Of a DNA stretch of 64,000 bases, positions 13,381-27,488 are shown in pieces. The notes under the pieces were generated by a model. That model worked only from the letters and a program-made list of their open reading frames with translations. It had not been told where the DNA came from and did no database searches. The stretch comes from Theocolax elegans. Its lineage: Eukaryota; Arthropoda; Insecta; Hymenoptera; Cerocephalidae. The DNA is taken from contig CM047426.1 in NCBI GenBank assembly GCA_026168455.1, positions 36,042,919 through 36,106,918 on the forward strand, given 5' to 3'. Both the position numbers and the translations under genes were made by a program. Each line of letters starts with the position of its first letter. The stretch's first letter is position 1.

Positions 13381-16300
13381 ACTCAAGCTAGTTGAGGCGT
13401 TGCGAGAGACTCCCTTCCTACTTTTGTCTCACTCTTAAATTTGCCTCTCTTTCTCTCTTACACTCTCTCGCTCTCGCTCAGTCTCTCGTTCACCTCGGCG
13501 AGAGCTCCCGCGCTTCTATAAAATACCGACAATAATAAGCTTGACTCACGTTGGGCCTTCGCAGCAAACAAGGGCCTTGATTCAAGCCCCGGGCAAGGTA
13601 AAGATCCCCATCATCTCTCTCTCTCTCTCTCTCGACAAACTCTCTACACTCCTAAAATTCCTAATTCTGTTTACTCGTTATTTTAATCTTTTTTACTCTC
13701 ATCGGGACGTACATACACATACACCCACACGTACATATACGTATATACACATATACATATATCGTGTACAGTCATTATGGTTCGACTTTGATTTTCTTCC
13801 ATTGTTTCGAAACGAAATTTGCTGGTTTTGAAAGTCGTCAAGGAGAAAACGCAACCAATAAACGTAGGCGAGCCGGAAAATTTTTCTTCCGTCTCGGTTC
13901 ATTGAATTCGTCCAATGCGTCTATTTTTTCTTTCATTTCTTTTTTCTCTTTTTCATTTTCTTTTTGACTGTTCAAACTATATAGGTACCTTCCTAATTGT
14001 TCGATAATTACTTATTGATTTCGTGGCTGCTTTTCAAATTTCACAATTTAATTAAATTTTTTTAGTGCATTATAAAATTCGATTTATTTTTTTCTAACCA
14101 AATGTATTTAATAGATTTTATTTTATTTTTTAATAGATTAAATAACTCACGTATAAACAGTGAATGTAAAGTTACATTTTTGTAAGCTACCTATTTTCAA
14201 TATTTAAAAAACAGAAACAAATAAAACACATACATTAATTATCTTCGATTATAATTTTAAAATTTGTTTCTCCAAATGTTAAATTGTATAAGCTTACATT
14301 GTACATTTTATATATGTGTAATAAAAATATGCGGACTGTTAAAAAAGTTGAATTTTCAAGTACATTTACAATAATTGACATATAGGGAAATAAGACAGAC
14401 GTAGTTACAACGTCATTAAGTCTCTTACGAATTCTCACCATTTCTCTGTTTTCACCTTATTATTCATTGAATAATCGAGTGTTGACCTCACACTTCCTTA
14501 GTACGTTAAAATATAACAATTAAGGGAAAGTTAAAAGAATTTCGAGAAAAAAAGCTAATGAAGCAACGTATGCTCCTTCGTTTTATACTTGAAGTTAACT
14601 AAACATTACCAAGATCTGTTTTTTCATCCACGAATTATTCGAAATTTGTTTATTCAATAATATCCAAGGTTTTTTTATATTTACCAAAACATCTTATATA
14701 CTAAAACACTGATTATTACATAAGTCTGAATTATAAATAAATCAACAAAGTGCGGTGATTATAATGAAAGTATATATAATACTAATAATATAAATAAAAG
14801 AACTTATACTTTCATTTTCCATGCTGTTAATTAACCGTAAATTAAACTGATTTGGTATAAAAAGACTAATATTATTGTTTGACAATAACAATCTCGCCAC
14901 CACATTACGTTTTACAACAGTGACGAAACAAAAAAAAATATTCACTTCAATTATACTAAAGTGATGTAATTAATTATTAAATTGTGCAACTTAAAGATCC
15001 CGAATGCATATATGTTTGGACGAACAACAATAAAAGGTGTTGATAAATTCGTAAAAGATATAAACAGGTTGCTTCTTTATGAAAGGCCGATAAATTTAAT
15101 TAAAATAATAGATAAGTCAAAAAATTTAAAACAGTGAAACATTGTTTTTATACTATATTACTATTAACTGCTGAGTTACAAAAAAAAAAGTTAAAGAAAG
15201 CGGTTGGTATGTGATTGATTTATCATTAAATAAAACGCGCGCACAGAAATGGATAAAACTACGAAATGTAAATAAAAAGTTGTTAATAAATTTTAGTTAA
15301 ATATTGTATATTTTTAAATGAAAATGATGAATTATATTTGAAATAAAACAAATTACAATCTTATTCGATTATATGAGATATTGAGCATACGTATTATAGT
15401 TAAGGTATCGTTTCCTGGGATGAATATCGTCCAAATCAACGGTATTTAATATTTTTATACAAATGAAACCTTGGATGCGCAAAAAAGATGGAATGAAATT
15501 TCGAAATAAAAACACGTGGAAAACATTGCGTACATATATAGTTTCGTTTATTTTTCGATTTATCAACTTTTAATTCTCTCCTCTTTATATTCCATATATT
15601 TCACTTTGTTTTATTTTTTTTTACGCGCAAAAATCAAAACAATCATCAAGAATATAAGGTAAAATTCGTAAATAAGTTATTTAATTTTTATTATCGTTAA
15701 AGCAATTTTGTAATTATTAATATATTTTCATCAATAACGAAATTACGCAAAAATTAAGCAAATCTTATAAAAATTATAATTTATTTACAAGTTTATTTTT
15801 AGCAAAAAAAATGTACTTAAAATTCTTAAATACTTGAATTATTTAATTATTAACAACAAATTAATTTTGTTCTAATTACTGTACATACAATTATTATTTA
15901 TCAGTAATGTTGATTCTTGTAATACATTACATTGTGGTAATTTTAGACATACTCATTTAATTTTCTTCTTCATTGTTGCCTTGATTTTCAATTGTTTACA
16001 CTACAATTGTTTAAACTAGGAAAAAGAGAAAAATATCTAAATATGATTTTAAAATCTAAATATAATATGCAATATGTATTTTTAGAGTTTTAAATAATAA
16101 TTACAAAAATGTTAGTTTGCACAGGTGATTCAAATCATAATAGATAAATAACGAAAAACCTTTATACGGAAGTATGACTTATTTAGAATTCCAATGTTTA
16201 AATTTATAAGTTAAACATTAATGTAATTAAATAGAAATCTATATATTGGAATATTAGTTCATTATTCGTCTAAATATTTTCACAAGCGATAAGAAATTTA

Positions 16301-17339
16301 CATAAACCAATAGGTACAATGAAAGATATGTGATGATTCTATTTTTGATCGTTAAAAATAGAAAGCCTTCTTGAAATTGCAGTCTTAAAATTGTTAAATA
16401 GGAAAGAAACTTATGAACTTATCATGTTTGTACAAAATAAAATAAGTGTTGTTCAAACTTTGTATTTATTTATGTAATTAATTGTAAAACAAATTTTTAA
16501 TGACCCATATGTTACAAATTTACGCAGTGATTACAGTGTTGCTGCGATATCCAAGATGCATCAACAACTATCAGTAATTTCAATGCTTTTCAAATAGTTT
16601 CATTGTGATAGTTATTTAATTCAATTTCGAAAATTTACCGTGTTAATGACAATAAACGTGAATTGTTGAATATTTATTCGCATTCGTTGTATCGCGGTAT
16701 ACCGGTAAATTGTACCTTGACAGGCTGAAATTTATGGGGATATTTCATAGAATTTACCCTGACACGTTTAAATTTATAGTGAAATCTTACTATTATTCAG
16801 GATGTTTAACATATCCTGTGATTATCGGTATTATCTTGGTAAATCTTATAGAAAAAAATTTCTCCTGACATACCGAAGACAAATAAATTATAAAAATAAT
16901 GTACTATTACCTAGTTTTTGCAGTAATAAACTTAAAAATAATTTTTGTAAACGAGACTTATCTTCGGTCATAACTATCGTCTATTGTAGGGAAGTAACAT
17001 TTGCGAAGATAAAAAGTATAAGAACCATAGACAAGTACAATATCGCGTACCAATGGTTCGAAGTATATCGATAGCGCGAAATCGCGAAGGATATCCCCAT
17101 CCTTGGTAAATAGATAAGATTTCCAGCAACAATTCTTAGACTTGGATTAAATTTAAAACGCAGCATATGTATTCAACTAGGAATCGCTACAAACGAATAC
17201 AATTATATATTAACATAGATGAAAATGAAAACTCCCATAATTAACATAACTAACAAACTATCTAGCTTACTCGATAAATCTGATAGGGATAACAGTAATT
17301 GTCAAATAAATTCGAGTAAAAAAATCGACTATCAAGTCT
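13381..17339. other. AT-rich intergenic DNA with a small CT-rich patch at its left end
   Basis: CT-rich and moderately GC-rich sequence at about 13400-13640, including (CT)n at 13615-13634, then about 3.7 kb of AT-rich DNA. No coding segment was recognised. Confidence 0.45.
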
Positions 17340-17628
17340 CTCTTTCTCTCTTTCTAAACGCGAGGATTGATTTGGCGAGCAAAGCAAGCGAACGCGGCCT
17401 TCCGTGGCCTTCCGCTATTGCACGGCGAGTGACGTCGCGGCTCTAATGCCAAGTGCATGCGCGCCTCTCTCTCTCTCTCTCTCTTTCTCGCTCTGGTCGA
17501 AAAGATTGCGTCACATAAAGTCCCGACGATTCAGCCATCTGCATCTCGCGAAGTTGGATCCCTTCGATTTCCTCCGTTTTCGGAGTCGTTCCTTTACCCC
17601 CCCCCCCCCCCACCTCCTCGTCTTCTTA

Positions 17629-17659
<31 letters not shown>

Positions 17660-17960
17660 TCATCTTTTCTTAGTCTCAAGGCGATGAAGTATAAGCGCGT
17701 GGGGGTATTTTCGGTGCGACATATGTTTGCGCGCCGCCGCTGCCGCCGCGAATTTATTTAGTAATATCAATTTACCGGGGCGATTGCGCAAAACTTGATG
17801 TTAGCCTTCAACCGATCTTTCAAGTTTTATATATATATATATAGTATATATAAAATATCCACAGTTAAGGTCATGCACACCGACAAGGGCGAACAAGGCC
17901 CCGAAAACCGGAGGACCAAGGGGACCCTTGTCGTCCACGAGGTTGCGGCCTCGTAGACTA
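17340..17960. other. CpG-rich island with CT tracts and a C15 run
   Basis: GC-rich DNA holding CT tracts at about 17467-17484 and 17630-17656, a run of 15 C at 17597-17611, and a GCCGCCGCTGCCGCC-like stretch near 17735. No gene was recognised. The composition resembles a promoter or enhancer. Confidence 0.4.
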
Positions 17961-19340
17961 TCAAGGTCGCGCGTGTAAGCGAGTTCAGGCTCTCTTATCT
18001 ACGACGCGATGCGAATCGAAAAATACATTCGATTGGAAACCTTTCTCGTTGGCTTCTAGGACTTTTTTAGTTTTATTTATTATCAACTGTATCCTTAACA
18101 ATCTTTAGATTATTTCAAATATTTACTCATCATTTTTATTATTAATATTATTACGATCGATATCACTCGTCCCTGCGAAACCGAACGCAACGAACAGTGC
18201 GTGTATAAAAGAACGATCTGTTTTTTTTATTCAATCGGTTTGTTTTTCCGATTATTATTCAACGTGGTTAATACAAGTAACCCTAAATTTAATGAAATGT
18301 TTAAGTTTAAAATGAGTATTACACATGGCATTAGTTAAGAAATCCATCAACTATTTTATTTACAATAATTTAATGCATTTAAGAAATTATCAGCGTTTAT
18401 CAGCATTTTTACAAAAATATTTACTTAATGCTAAATTAATTTGTTAAACTGCAAATAATTACAGATAATACTATTAAAATTTAGGGGGGGCGTTATCAAA
18501 GTAAGGGGTATATATTGCAACTATTTAATAATTACGTATGAAATCCTAAGTCTTTAAAAAAAGAAATGAAAAAATGGAACAATATGATGAGTGTTCAATC
18601 ATTTTCTGAAAATAATATAACTATCTCATGCAATTAAATGTATATGAATAGTAAAAATTAAAAAAAAATCAATCCACCCCCTTTACCGGGACAAATTAAT
18701 ACATAACAATGATTCAACTTATGGTCATTAAATTATCAATATTCTCCCACATTCTGCTGAACGCCACTTGTACGAGCAGCCTTCGTATTAAAATTTCATT
18801 ATCGTTCAAGTTCAAGTAACACTGATTTTTGTTCGAGCTTTAAGCTTTTACATTAGAAAGTAAACGACAAGTGTTATGTATAAGAACGCTGATTTTATCG
18901 TTACTCATAATATTTAGAAATGGTAAAACCAGTTTATGTAACATGTCCTTACCGAGGAAGCATATTATTATTACATTTATCCAAATTAATCGGGTTACAA
19001 CGACGAAATGAATAAAGCTTAGCAGAATAATCCAGCAAATACGTCCAAGGAGAATGGTAATCACCACCACTGTTATGGATCTAACTGTGTAAACCGTAGT
19101 ATCACTTGGTAAAGACAATATTGCACGATCACGTAAATCAATTTTTTTCTCATAATTAAATTTCCCTATAAACGTCTATAAAAAGTAAACAAAAGTACAC
19201 GATGCAGGTATACCCAAAAATAAGTAAATGAAAGAGAAAATGTATCTCCGACAAATGATTATTCACCAAAGTTGAAAACTACCTTCTCATACTACCTTCT
19301 CGTGTAATATAGTTAATGCAAGTGCACACATGGGCATGAG
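17961..19340. other. AT-rich intergenic DNA
   Basis: No gene or structured repeat was recognised apart from short A/T runs. Confidence 0.4.
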
Positions 19341-19884
19341 GATGTGTATAGATATACGTAGATACAGATATGCGTAAAATGAACAACTCCCTCGATCTTG
19401 GCCCTCAGGCTGCGGTGAAAGGACCCGAAAGCTCCTCCCCTCCCACCTGACGAAGGCCAAGCTTCGCATCCAAAAATATCGAAAACCTTCACCCCCCTCC
19501 CCTTGTCTTACCTCCCGCGATCGTATGTGTCGCACAGAATCGAAGCACAACGCGCACCACCACCACTTAAATAGCACCTGGTACGTATTATATTTTATTG
19601 AGAGAGGTCCGAATAACGTGTCCGACGATAAGAAACAACGCACGTGGTATTGTAACTATCGATGGTATATACTCGCGACGGCGGCGTAGGCGGCAGCGGC
19701 GGCGGCAGTGGCTTTAACGTCCTGCAGCCAGCGCGCGGCTCGAACTGAGCTCGCGCGTGGCCTGCCGCCGCCGGCTGATCGGCGCTATCCTAGCCCGGTC
19801 GCAAAGAGGGGGCCGCTAAAGGCCATAGCCACGGCCACGCGAAGCCCCGCGTCCTCCAGCGCGCAACTTTTTTTCTTCTCTCTC

Positions 19885-19930
<46 letters not shown>

Positions 19931-20560
19931 TTGCGCAAACTCGCGCGCGCGCGCGCGTTTCGGCTGCACTTATGTTTGCAAACATACGAAATCGCAAACG
20001 CGTTTGTGCAAACAACCGGGTTTTGTCGCAATTGTGTATACAACTTCGCGAATATATACGTACGCACTTATACCTGCGTGCAAGTATGCGTGCGCTCCTG
20101 GGTGTGTAGTGTGTACATATGCGTACATATATATAGACACATTCGCTGGTGAGGAGGAACGTACAACTCTACGTTACCTGTATAGGAAGGGCAAGATTTT
20201 GGTTTCGGATTTTCGGCTTCATTTGGAGGAGGCTTGCTGGTGACCCTGACGGAATATCTCTCCTTCACCCAGTGATATAGAGACGCGAGCGCGGCAGTCA
20301 AGGTCGCGCTCGCGCGCGACTCGTCGCATGGCATCGACGTAAACCCTGACACATATATGCTCAAGAGAGTTGAACTTGAACGCCGCTCTCTCGCACTTTC
20401 ACCCATTTTTTTTAGTCTAACATCCTTTCAAGCGTTTGTCATTTTTCGGGATTTTTCGGCCTCCGCGAGTTCACTCTCGCGAGTTTCTACGCTTCTAGGT
20501 GCCGATGCCAAAATCAACTTTTACGCGGAAACCCGATAATAATGGAAAAAGAAGCCGTTT
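19341..20560. other. CpG-rich island with 50-bp CT tract
   Basis: GC-rich sequence with GGCGGC repeats near 19680-19710, a pure (CT)n tract at 19875-19924 and CG alternation after it. A minus-strand ORF (20068-20406) includes a possible exon ending at a GTAACG donor (20334 to 20178), but no partner exon or homology was recognised. Confidence 0.4.
19875..19924 (+). repeat. (CT)n microsatellite
   Basis: CT dinucleotides with a single CA interruption at the left. Confidence 0.95.
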
Positions 20561-23040
20561 ACGCTTTGCCGGATCATTTATAGATATAATTTATTATTCC
20601 TACAGTTTGTTAACTAACCATTTAGTAACAAGTTTCTTAATACCCCATTTACATTATTTATTATTTATTTATTATTTATTTAGTATTTATTTATTATTAT
20701 TGAAAAAATGTAGTAAATATTTAACACATATTTTAATCCGAATAAGATTAAATCAATATTTATAATTAAAAGTGACTTAATACCAAATAATAATGGTATC
20801 CTCAATCGTATGACGTTTTGTGATACGAATCTTAAGTAATAAAAAAATATTTAAATTGAAATAATATTCTACTTGAAATCAATAAATGTTTCCCAAAGGA
20901 ACATAGGAATATCAATGTAAAAAGAAATAATTTATTCAAGTAATATCCTTCACATATTCAAGAATGATGAGTTTTATTTGATTTACACAATTTGTCATTA
21001 CTATCAAATATTTATTGACAGTAAAATAAATAATTCTTCAAGGGATCCTCGATAAATAAATTGATTTATTAGTCATCAATAAGCGAATTTACCGAGTAAT
21101 ATAAATTCTTGATACTTCGGGCCAAATACTTTTGGCGTCTATTTGCAATTCTAAATCGCACTATTTAACATTGTAAGAATAAATATTTACTTTGTACGTA
21201 TGTATATGCAAATATAACAATTAACTGTTATTACAATCTTTTAACTTAACAAATGTCAAAAACATAATTAATTTCACGAAAATTTTATATAATATTGCAC
21301 TGTATTGCTGCACAAGTAATAAACATATACAAAATAGATTCGAGTAAACGTATTTCCAAGTGTTTACAAAGATTGTACGTTTACACCATTAAATTTTTCT
21401 CATCTATGTACGTATCTATTTTTATGTAACTCAATGATTTTTACGTTCGTCGCTTTCGCAGTTAAATCGATAAAAATTCTATACTCTTATTTATAAAGCG
21501 AATCATTTAGATTTCCATCTTCAATAATAACATTACCCTATACGCATATTTCCTTATACACATATACTATACACTAATAATATTAAGCAAAATGGTTTTA
21601 ACGATTTAATTTTTACGTAATTTAGGAAACATTAATTTTATTATCGAGTGTATGCATTGTCATCAAATTTTGTTAGACTCATAAATATTTACGTAATTTA
21701 TATCATAGAAAAAAATTGGTTTAGAAGCGACATTTCAAGGATATGCGGGGATCATTAAAAAGAGAATGCTATAACCACTTTGAGATGGATGAAACCATTC
21801 ACCTAAGAATAACATCGGCCTCTCTGACACGTGAGAAACATTACTATAAGCGTATCCAAAAGTTAAATTATCCTCGACCTTATATAGCTTATTAAAAATT
21901 AGTCATTGGCTAGCTATTTGCGCAAAAGAAATTACTTTCGATTGTTGCTATTGCACGATTTTTAATATTTCATTAGATATATGTGTATATATATAATTAT
22001 ATAGATTTTCTAAAGCTTTGTGTAGAAATACGAAGCCGTGTATCATAACTTGATTTTCATGGTTGCACGTGTACGACATTGCTTTTCACTGTCAAAGAGA
22101 ACGCTTCAACCTTTAAAAATGATTTTCCTTGAAATTGAAACTGATTTTTAATACCCAAAGCTTGGTATAATTTATTTGTACTAATAACCATATTAAATAA
22201 AAAAAATGGTTTGTCTTCCAAAATGATTAGACCACTTAATGATTACTACTCCTACAAGATTTTATAAAAAATTATATATACACAAAATAAGGGTTAGATA
22301 ATTGAAATTAATAACTGTAATACTTGCAGAGTTTTTAGAATATTCAAAATAGATTGATTTGAATCGATCAAGGTCAAATTATTTGTCGTCATATGTATAT
22401 TTAGGTTTTTGGATAAAGGAGAAAACTGCTGGGCAAAGCATTAAAATATCGTTATTAAGTTAAAAATACAAAGACAAAAAAAATGATCTTGAGACCTTTT
22501 ACTTTTTGATAGTATACAAAAATTTCGTTAATATAAATTCGTGATCGTGTACCGAATCCGCGGTAAAACGAACGTAGCCAAGCGGTATTGAAGTTAAAAA
22601 TTTTGTCGTAGATGCGACTAACGCGATTGTTCTCGAAATGGTTGTATTAACATTATTTTGTCAAATATTATAATTGAGTGGAATTGGTGACTTAAATGAT
22701 CTTTGTATCTACAAAGAGTCCTAGGTTGCAAATTCCATTGCACAGTATAGATAAATATCATAACGATTCATAAAGTTTGTAGTTAATTTTAATCTTCTTT
22801 CGCCATTTAAATGCATTTATTTGTTTATATTATCCACTGTTATTGTTATTTTCATAGTCTAATTTAGACATGGACTTTTCCATTAATTTAATTCCATATT
22901 AATTGACGATTACGAATTGCCATAATTATGGAATAATTTTGGATAAAGTAAAGGCTCCTAAAACGTGCAAAGTAAAACGTGAAAAGCAGAAAAGATGACT
23001 TTCTACCCTAGGTATAATATCTGTTAGAACAACAAAGACC
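20561..23040. other. AT-rich intergenic DNA
   Basis: Includes a TTATTTA-type low-complexity stretch at about 20652-20700. No gene was recognised. Confidence 0.45.
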
Positions 23041-23174
23041 TCGGAGCAACATCTTGTAGAGTAGAGTTGCTGATCGCGTTCAGCCAAGACCAGAGTAAGA
23101 GCGAGAAAGAGAGCTTTTCTCAAGCTTTCGCGTTTCGTTGGGGTCCCGCGAGCGACCGAGAAAACGCCGCCGAC

Positions 23175-23300
23175 AGGGGCAGGGGCAGGGGCAGGGACAG
23201 GGGCAGGGACAGGGAAAGGGAGAGAGGGATGGGGGGGGGGAGGGTGAGGGTGAGGGTGAGGGGGAGAGGTGGCAGAGGCAGAGGCAGAGGCAGAAGGAGA
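23175..23300 (+). repeat. G-run repeat array (GGGGCA, GGGTGA, GGCAGA units), G-quadruplex-prone
   Basis: About a dozen runs of three or more G separated by one to four bases, including GGGTGAGGGTGAGGGTGAGG and an unbroken G10 near 23231. This meets the usual G3+N1-7 quadruplex pattern several times over. Confidence 0.85.
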
Positions 23301-23560
23301 GGGAGAGAGGGAAAGGCCGATGCCCGGTGACCCGCGCTCTGCAGAGAAAGTTGCATATACACCGCGCGAGAGAGAGGACTTACTTTCTCGCGGTCTCTCG
23401 CGCGATGCAATCGCAAAAACGACTGAGGGAAAGAGGGAGTCACTCCTTATCTATCCCTCTTTCTCGTTCCGATTGTTCCCCCACGAGCGCGCGCTTGATA
23501 TATGAAAAGAAAGAAAGTCAAGCAGGGCCGCCCGGATCCCGAGGGTTCATCGAGCCGTGA

Positions 23561-23569
23561 CGTCGTCCT

Positions 23570-23597
<28 letters not shown>
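23561..23597 (+). repeat. (CGT)n trinucleotide repeat
   Basis: About 11 CGT triplets with one CCT interruption. Confidence 0.9.
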
Positions 23598-23600
<3 letters not shown>

Positions 23601-24060
23601 TTCCTCGAGCCGGTGCTCGCGGTGGTGGTGGTGATGGTGTTGCTGCTGCTGTTGCTCTATAGCCTATATGTCTCCTCTTAGTTTGTATAGATGCACGTGT
23701 GTGCCTCTGTGTGTGTGTGACGTCACTCATTCGATGACGCGTGGTCAACCGCGGTCAATGCACCGTCTTGCGCGCGCTCGCTCGCTGGCTCGCTCGCTCG
23801 TTCGTTCGTTCGTTCGTTCCTTCGCGCTCGTACACACGCACACCGACACACACATAGAAGAGGAGAGGTGCGTATATTTTAAAACGAACGCGGCCGCCAC
23901 CGCCGCCACCACCGCACCGCCGTACCGCCGTCGCCCGCGTTGCGTAATATCTTTTTCGCCCATTCACTGGGCCATCGCGCTCTCGAGGTGACGATCCTTT
24001 TCGGGTTTGGGCTACTTTCGCCCTCTAGTTCGAGGACGTTACCTTTCTTTTCTTTTTCGC

Positions 24061-25090
24061 TTATGCGGTTGCCCCAACTAATTTTACACTTCCACGGTTT
24101 AATTTAATTTTTTCCCTATCTCATAAATAGAATTCGTCAAGTAAGTTTTCATTTTTTCAAATACATTTTAATTAATGCCAGCTTAATACAATTTAACCAT
24201 TTAGAAATTTTCTGAAATTTAATTTAACTCTCAGGTATATACGTTAAGACAAAATCGCGAAATCGAAATCGCAACCGCGTAGAGCAATTGATTAGTCGGT
24301 GCGCAAATACATCTAGTCTAAGGTAATTTAGAAAAAATTATTTTAAACATCGTTACGATCCGCATCGATTAGATTATTTAACAATATATAGGTTGATTTA
24401 AATACGAGACCTGCAACAAGTTTTATGATAACATTTTAAAGAGACCTTGGCTAGCTAATTGGGCAATATCGTTTTGGGTATAATCTATGTTTCGCTAAGT
24501 TTACTTTTAGCAGTTTAGCGATTTAAACTATTATATATTATTTGTATGTATTCGAAAATATGATGATTTTTTTAACCTTTATTGTTGACACGTAAATTTG
24601 AATTTTGGTTACTAAAATATGACACAAACTTGGTTAAGTGTTATGCATAAAAAATTCTAAACTATATTTATGTATAAAAAATGTAACACAAACTATTGCT
24701 TGGAATTATAAGAACTTTGATTTAATAATTACTTATACAGTAGCTATATAATAAAAGTATTTAATCTCAATTAGTCATTTAACGCTTTAAACACAAACCA
24801 GGGATCCAAACATAAGATTTAAAAACCAATGTTATTTAATCCTTCAAACATGGTTTTTACATTACACTAAACAAACTACCAAATACTCTCCAATACATGT
24901 TCGATTCTTTCAAGCAGACAAAAAATGCTGACCTTCGTTTGAAATACCAGAAAAAAGGTGCATCCGATATATCGTATCGGTATAGAAAATCCATAAAGGT
25001 CAAAAACTAGACGATATACTCAATACTGATAGCATTTGAAGAAAGAAAACTTTAAAATCTATATATATATATATATACATATATATAGTT
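24061..25090. other. AT-rich intergenic DNA
   Basis: No gene was recognised. Ends in a (TA)n run at about 25060-25087. Confidence 0.45.
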
Positions 25091-25720
25091 AGTGGAATAG
25101 GTGGAACGGGGTTCGCACATCTCGCTCGCGCATCTCGCTCGCTTTCTCTCTCTCTCTGAACTCGGCGAGAGGCGCGGACGGGCGGTCAGAGACCCCGCAG
25201 GGCCGCGCACAAACAGTACAGCATTTCCCACTCACTCTATCTCGACAATGCGCGAACCCTCCTCCCCCCGCCCCCCCCCCACCCCACCCCCCTCGGGCGG
25301 AACAAAAGAAAACCGCGGGCACTCACCGAGTACTCTGGTTCCATAGTCGGCACTGAGAGATTCACACTGTTATGGTTTTTTTCATGAGGATAAGTGTATG
25401 CATACACGTAGATACATGCACATGCACATATATGTATATTTATTATGATCTTGGAAATATTTGGTCGTCACACACGCGCGCACGTGGAGATTCGAGGCGG
25501 GCTCGCGCGATTCAAGGTACACGCTCTACACTGGCTCGTCGCGCCGGCGGGACTGCGCTCTCGGGACGTGCCGGGACTCTCGGGAGCCTCGGTGCCTCGG
25601 TGCCTCGGTGCCACGGACGCCCTCCTCTCCTCCTCCCTACTTCGCCAAGTGTATGAGCGCAAGCGCGCGCATTCCCGCCCTCTTTTTTCGAGCCCTTCGA
25701 ATATAATATGACCGAAACCT
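25091..25720. other. CpG-rich island with C-runs and an 8-bp tandem repeat
   Basis: GC-rich DNA with C-tracts at about 25262-25292 (quadruplex-prone on the minus strand) and roughly three and a half copies of an 8-bp unit, CCTCGGTG, at 25587-25614. Overlapping ORFs exist in several frames; none was recognised. Confidence 0.4.
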
Positions 25721-27069
25721 TTGGTTTTATCTGTCCTTGGATTTTCCATCTTTTCATTTTATCTTTAACTTTATTTCACTTTTTTGGTGGATGTACTTTA
25801 CTGGGAGGGGGCGAGCTGACGAAATACGTTCATTTTGTCATCAGTTGAGCTAGATGCTTTTAGCGGTATTTCTAATGACCAATTAAACAAATGTCAATTA
25901 ATCTCTAATCTTTAATCTCTAATATTGAATTAAGATGCATTACCTTTTCATTCGCGTTACTAGACACAACTGCTTCTCCCCGATACACATGTTAAGTTTA
26001 TTCACACTCGACAAATCATCTCAGAATTTCACGTTTACGAGAATCAAACACGTTGGGTAAACAGCTTTTGTCTTTGCTTTTTTCATTATTTCATTTTCGA
26101 TAGATTCAGGTGAATCGACAAATGGAATCTCGTAGCGGTTTCACGATTCGCACGAATCAAGTTCCCATTTCTTCGGACAATTTACAGATTTTATTTTTTT
26201 TTAATAAATTATTCTTTTTGCAAATGAAAACCGATGAAATTTTCCTATACCGATTTTGTACAAATTACTTTAAGTTCCTTTTACCTTCGATTTCCTTGAC
26301 CTTTAAAACATAGATACTCCTTTTCGTTAACTATTTTATGAATATATGTATATCAATTTTATTGATTTTATCAACATTATTAATCTTACGATCCACGTTT
26401 ATTTCACTAAATTTTAATAAGCCTATAATTACAAAATTTATAATTTTGCACTTTGTACTGTATTTCTTATAAAACATCAACCATTATGCTTTAGAAAATA
26501 TATAATTTTCATCGTCAAGAGTAAACACTATAATAAATTACGTAGATATGAATTGTTAAAAAAATAAAAAACTTTTCCTTAAAAAACATCTTTCTAGATC
26601 AAGTCTTTATGTATACGATAAAAATACTGTAGGTGTAAAGATTCCCCTTGACGTTCATAAGAATAATAAACTTTGTATAATAAATCCGTTTTTATAGATT
26701 TATTAATAACTATATGCAAGTCTCAAGAATTTCACCCAGTAGACTCGATTATTACAATGACCAGCAACTTGCTTTTTTTCTTCTCGCACCAAGCTTGTAA
26801 TATCACTTACAAAAATTAATTTATCGATAACTAATTTTTCACAGTCCGCTACGCTGGAGAACTATTTATTCGTAAAATGTGTTTGTCGCGTTATCCGCAA
26901 ATTGTACACACAATACATATAAAAAGGGAACCATTTGAAAATTGCGAAATTATCTTTATAACGACAAACAATATAATACTGATTTAAAAATATATAAATA
27001 TATAAATATATAAATATACATGTGTGTACGTGCATAAACTCTCTTCACAAAGGCATTGAAAAAAAAGGT
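25721..27069. other. AT-rich intergenic DNA
   Basis: No gene was recognised. A TATAAATA octamer tandem repeat lies at about 26988-27018. Confidence 0.45.
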
Positions 27070-27191
27070 TTATACGCGCGGTGAAGGAACGCCTTGATGA
27101 TTTTCGCGCTTGCTGACGCATAAAAATTTTGATGCTCCGATGCTCTCGCCAAGAGAAAGAATAAGAGAGAGAAAGAGAGAGAGAAGGAGGG

Positions 27192-27194
<3 letters not shown>

Positions 27195-27255
<61 letters not shown>
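27195..27255 (+). repeat. (GA)n microsatellite
   Basis: GA dinucleotides for about 60 bases. Confidence 0.95.
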
Positions 27256-27262
<7 letters not shown>

Positions 27263-27484
27263 AGAAAAAATGAAGAAACGAGGCGCACTAGCCCTTGATT
27301 TTTTTCTCTTGAGAAAAACCTCGGCGGCGCATCCTTGCCTTTTAGAGTTTCGCGATTTTTCGTGACGTCAGGAAAGGAGGCTGGTAAAAGAGAGGAGGTG
27401 GAGGAGCACACGGGCTCTAAAGCCTGAACGTTCGTTCACCCTGACGGGGGCACCAACCTGGCTCGCGAGAGCGCATGCACACGT

Positions 27485-27488
<4 letters not shown>

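Larger units (their letters stand above)
23041..24060. other. CpG-rich island with G-runs, CGT repeats and TTCG repeats
   Basis: The densest GC block of the window. In order: GGGGCA/GGGTGA repeats (23175-23300), (CGT)n (23561-23597), GT repeats near 23710, CTCG/TTCG tetramers (23775-23820) and CCG/CCA triplets (23888-23932). Long ORFs here on both strands translate to repeats of a few amino acids and are products of the repeats. Confidence 0.5.

Noticed and set aside
23067..23560. Overlapping ORFs on both strands in the CpG-rich block
   Set aside because: Translations are Arg/Gly/Glu or Leu/Pro repeats created by G-rich repeat units.
27070..27411. ORFs on both strands over the GA tract
   Set aside because: Read as Ser-Leu or Arg-Glu dipeptide repeats from the (GA)n tract.
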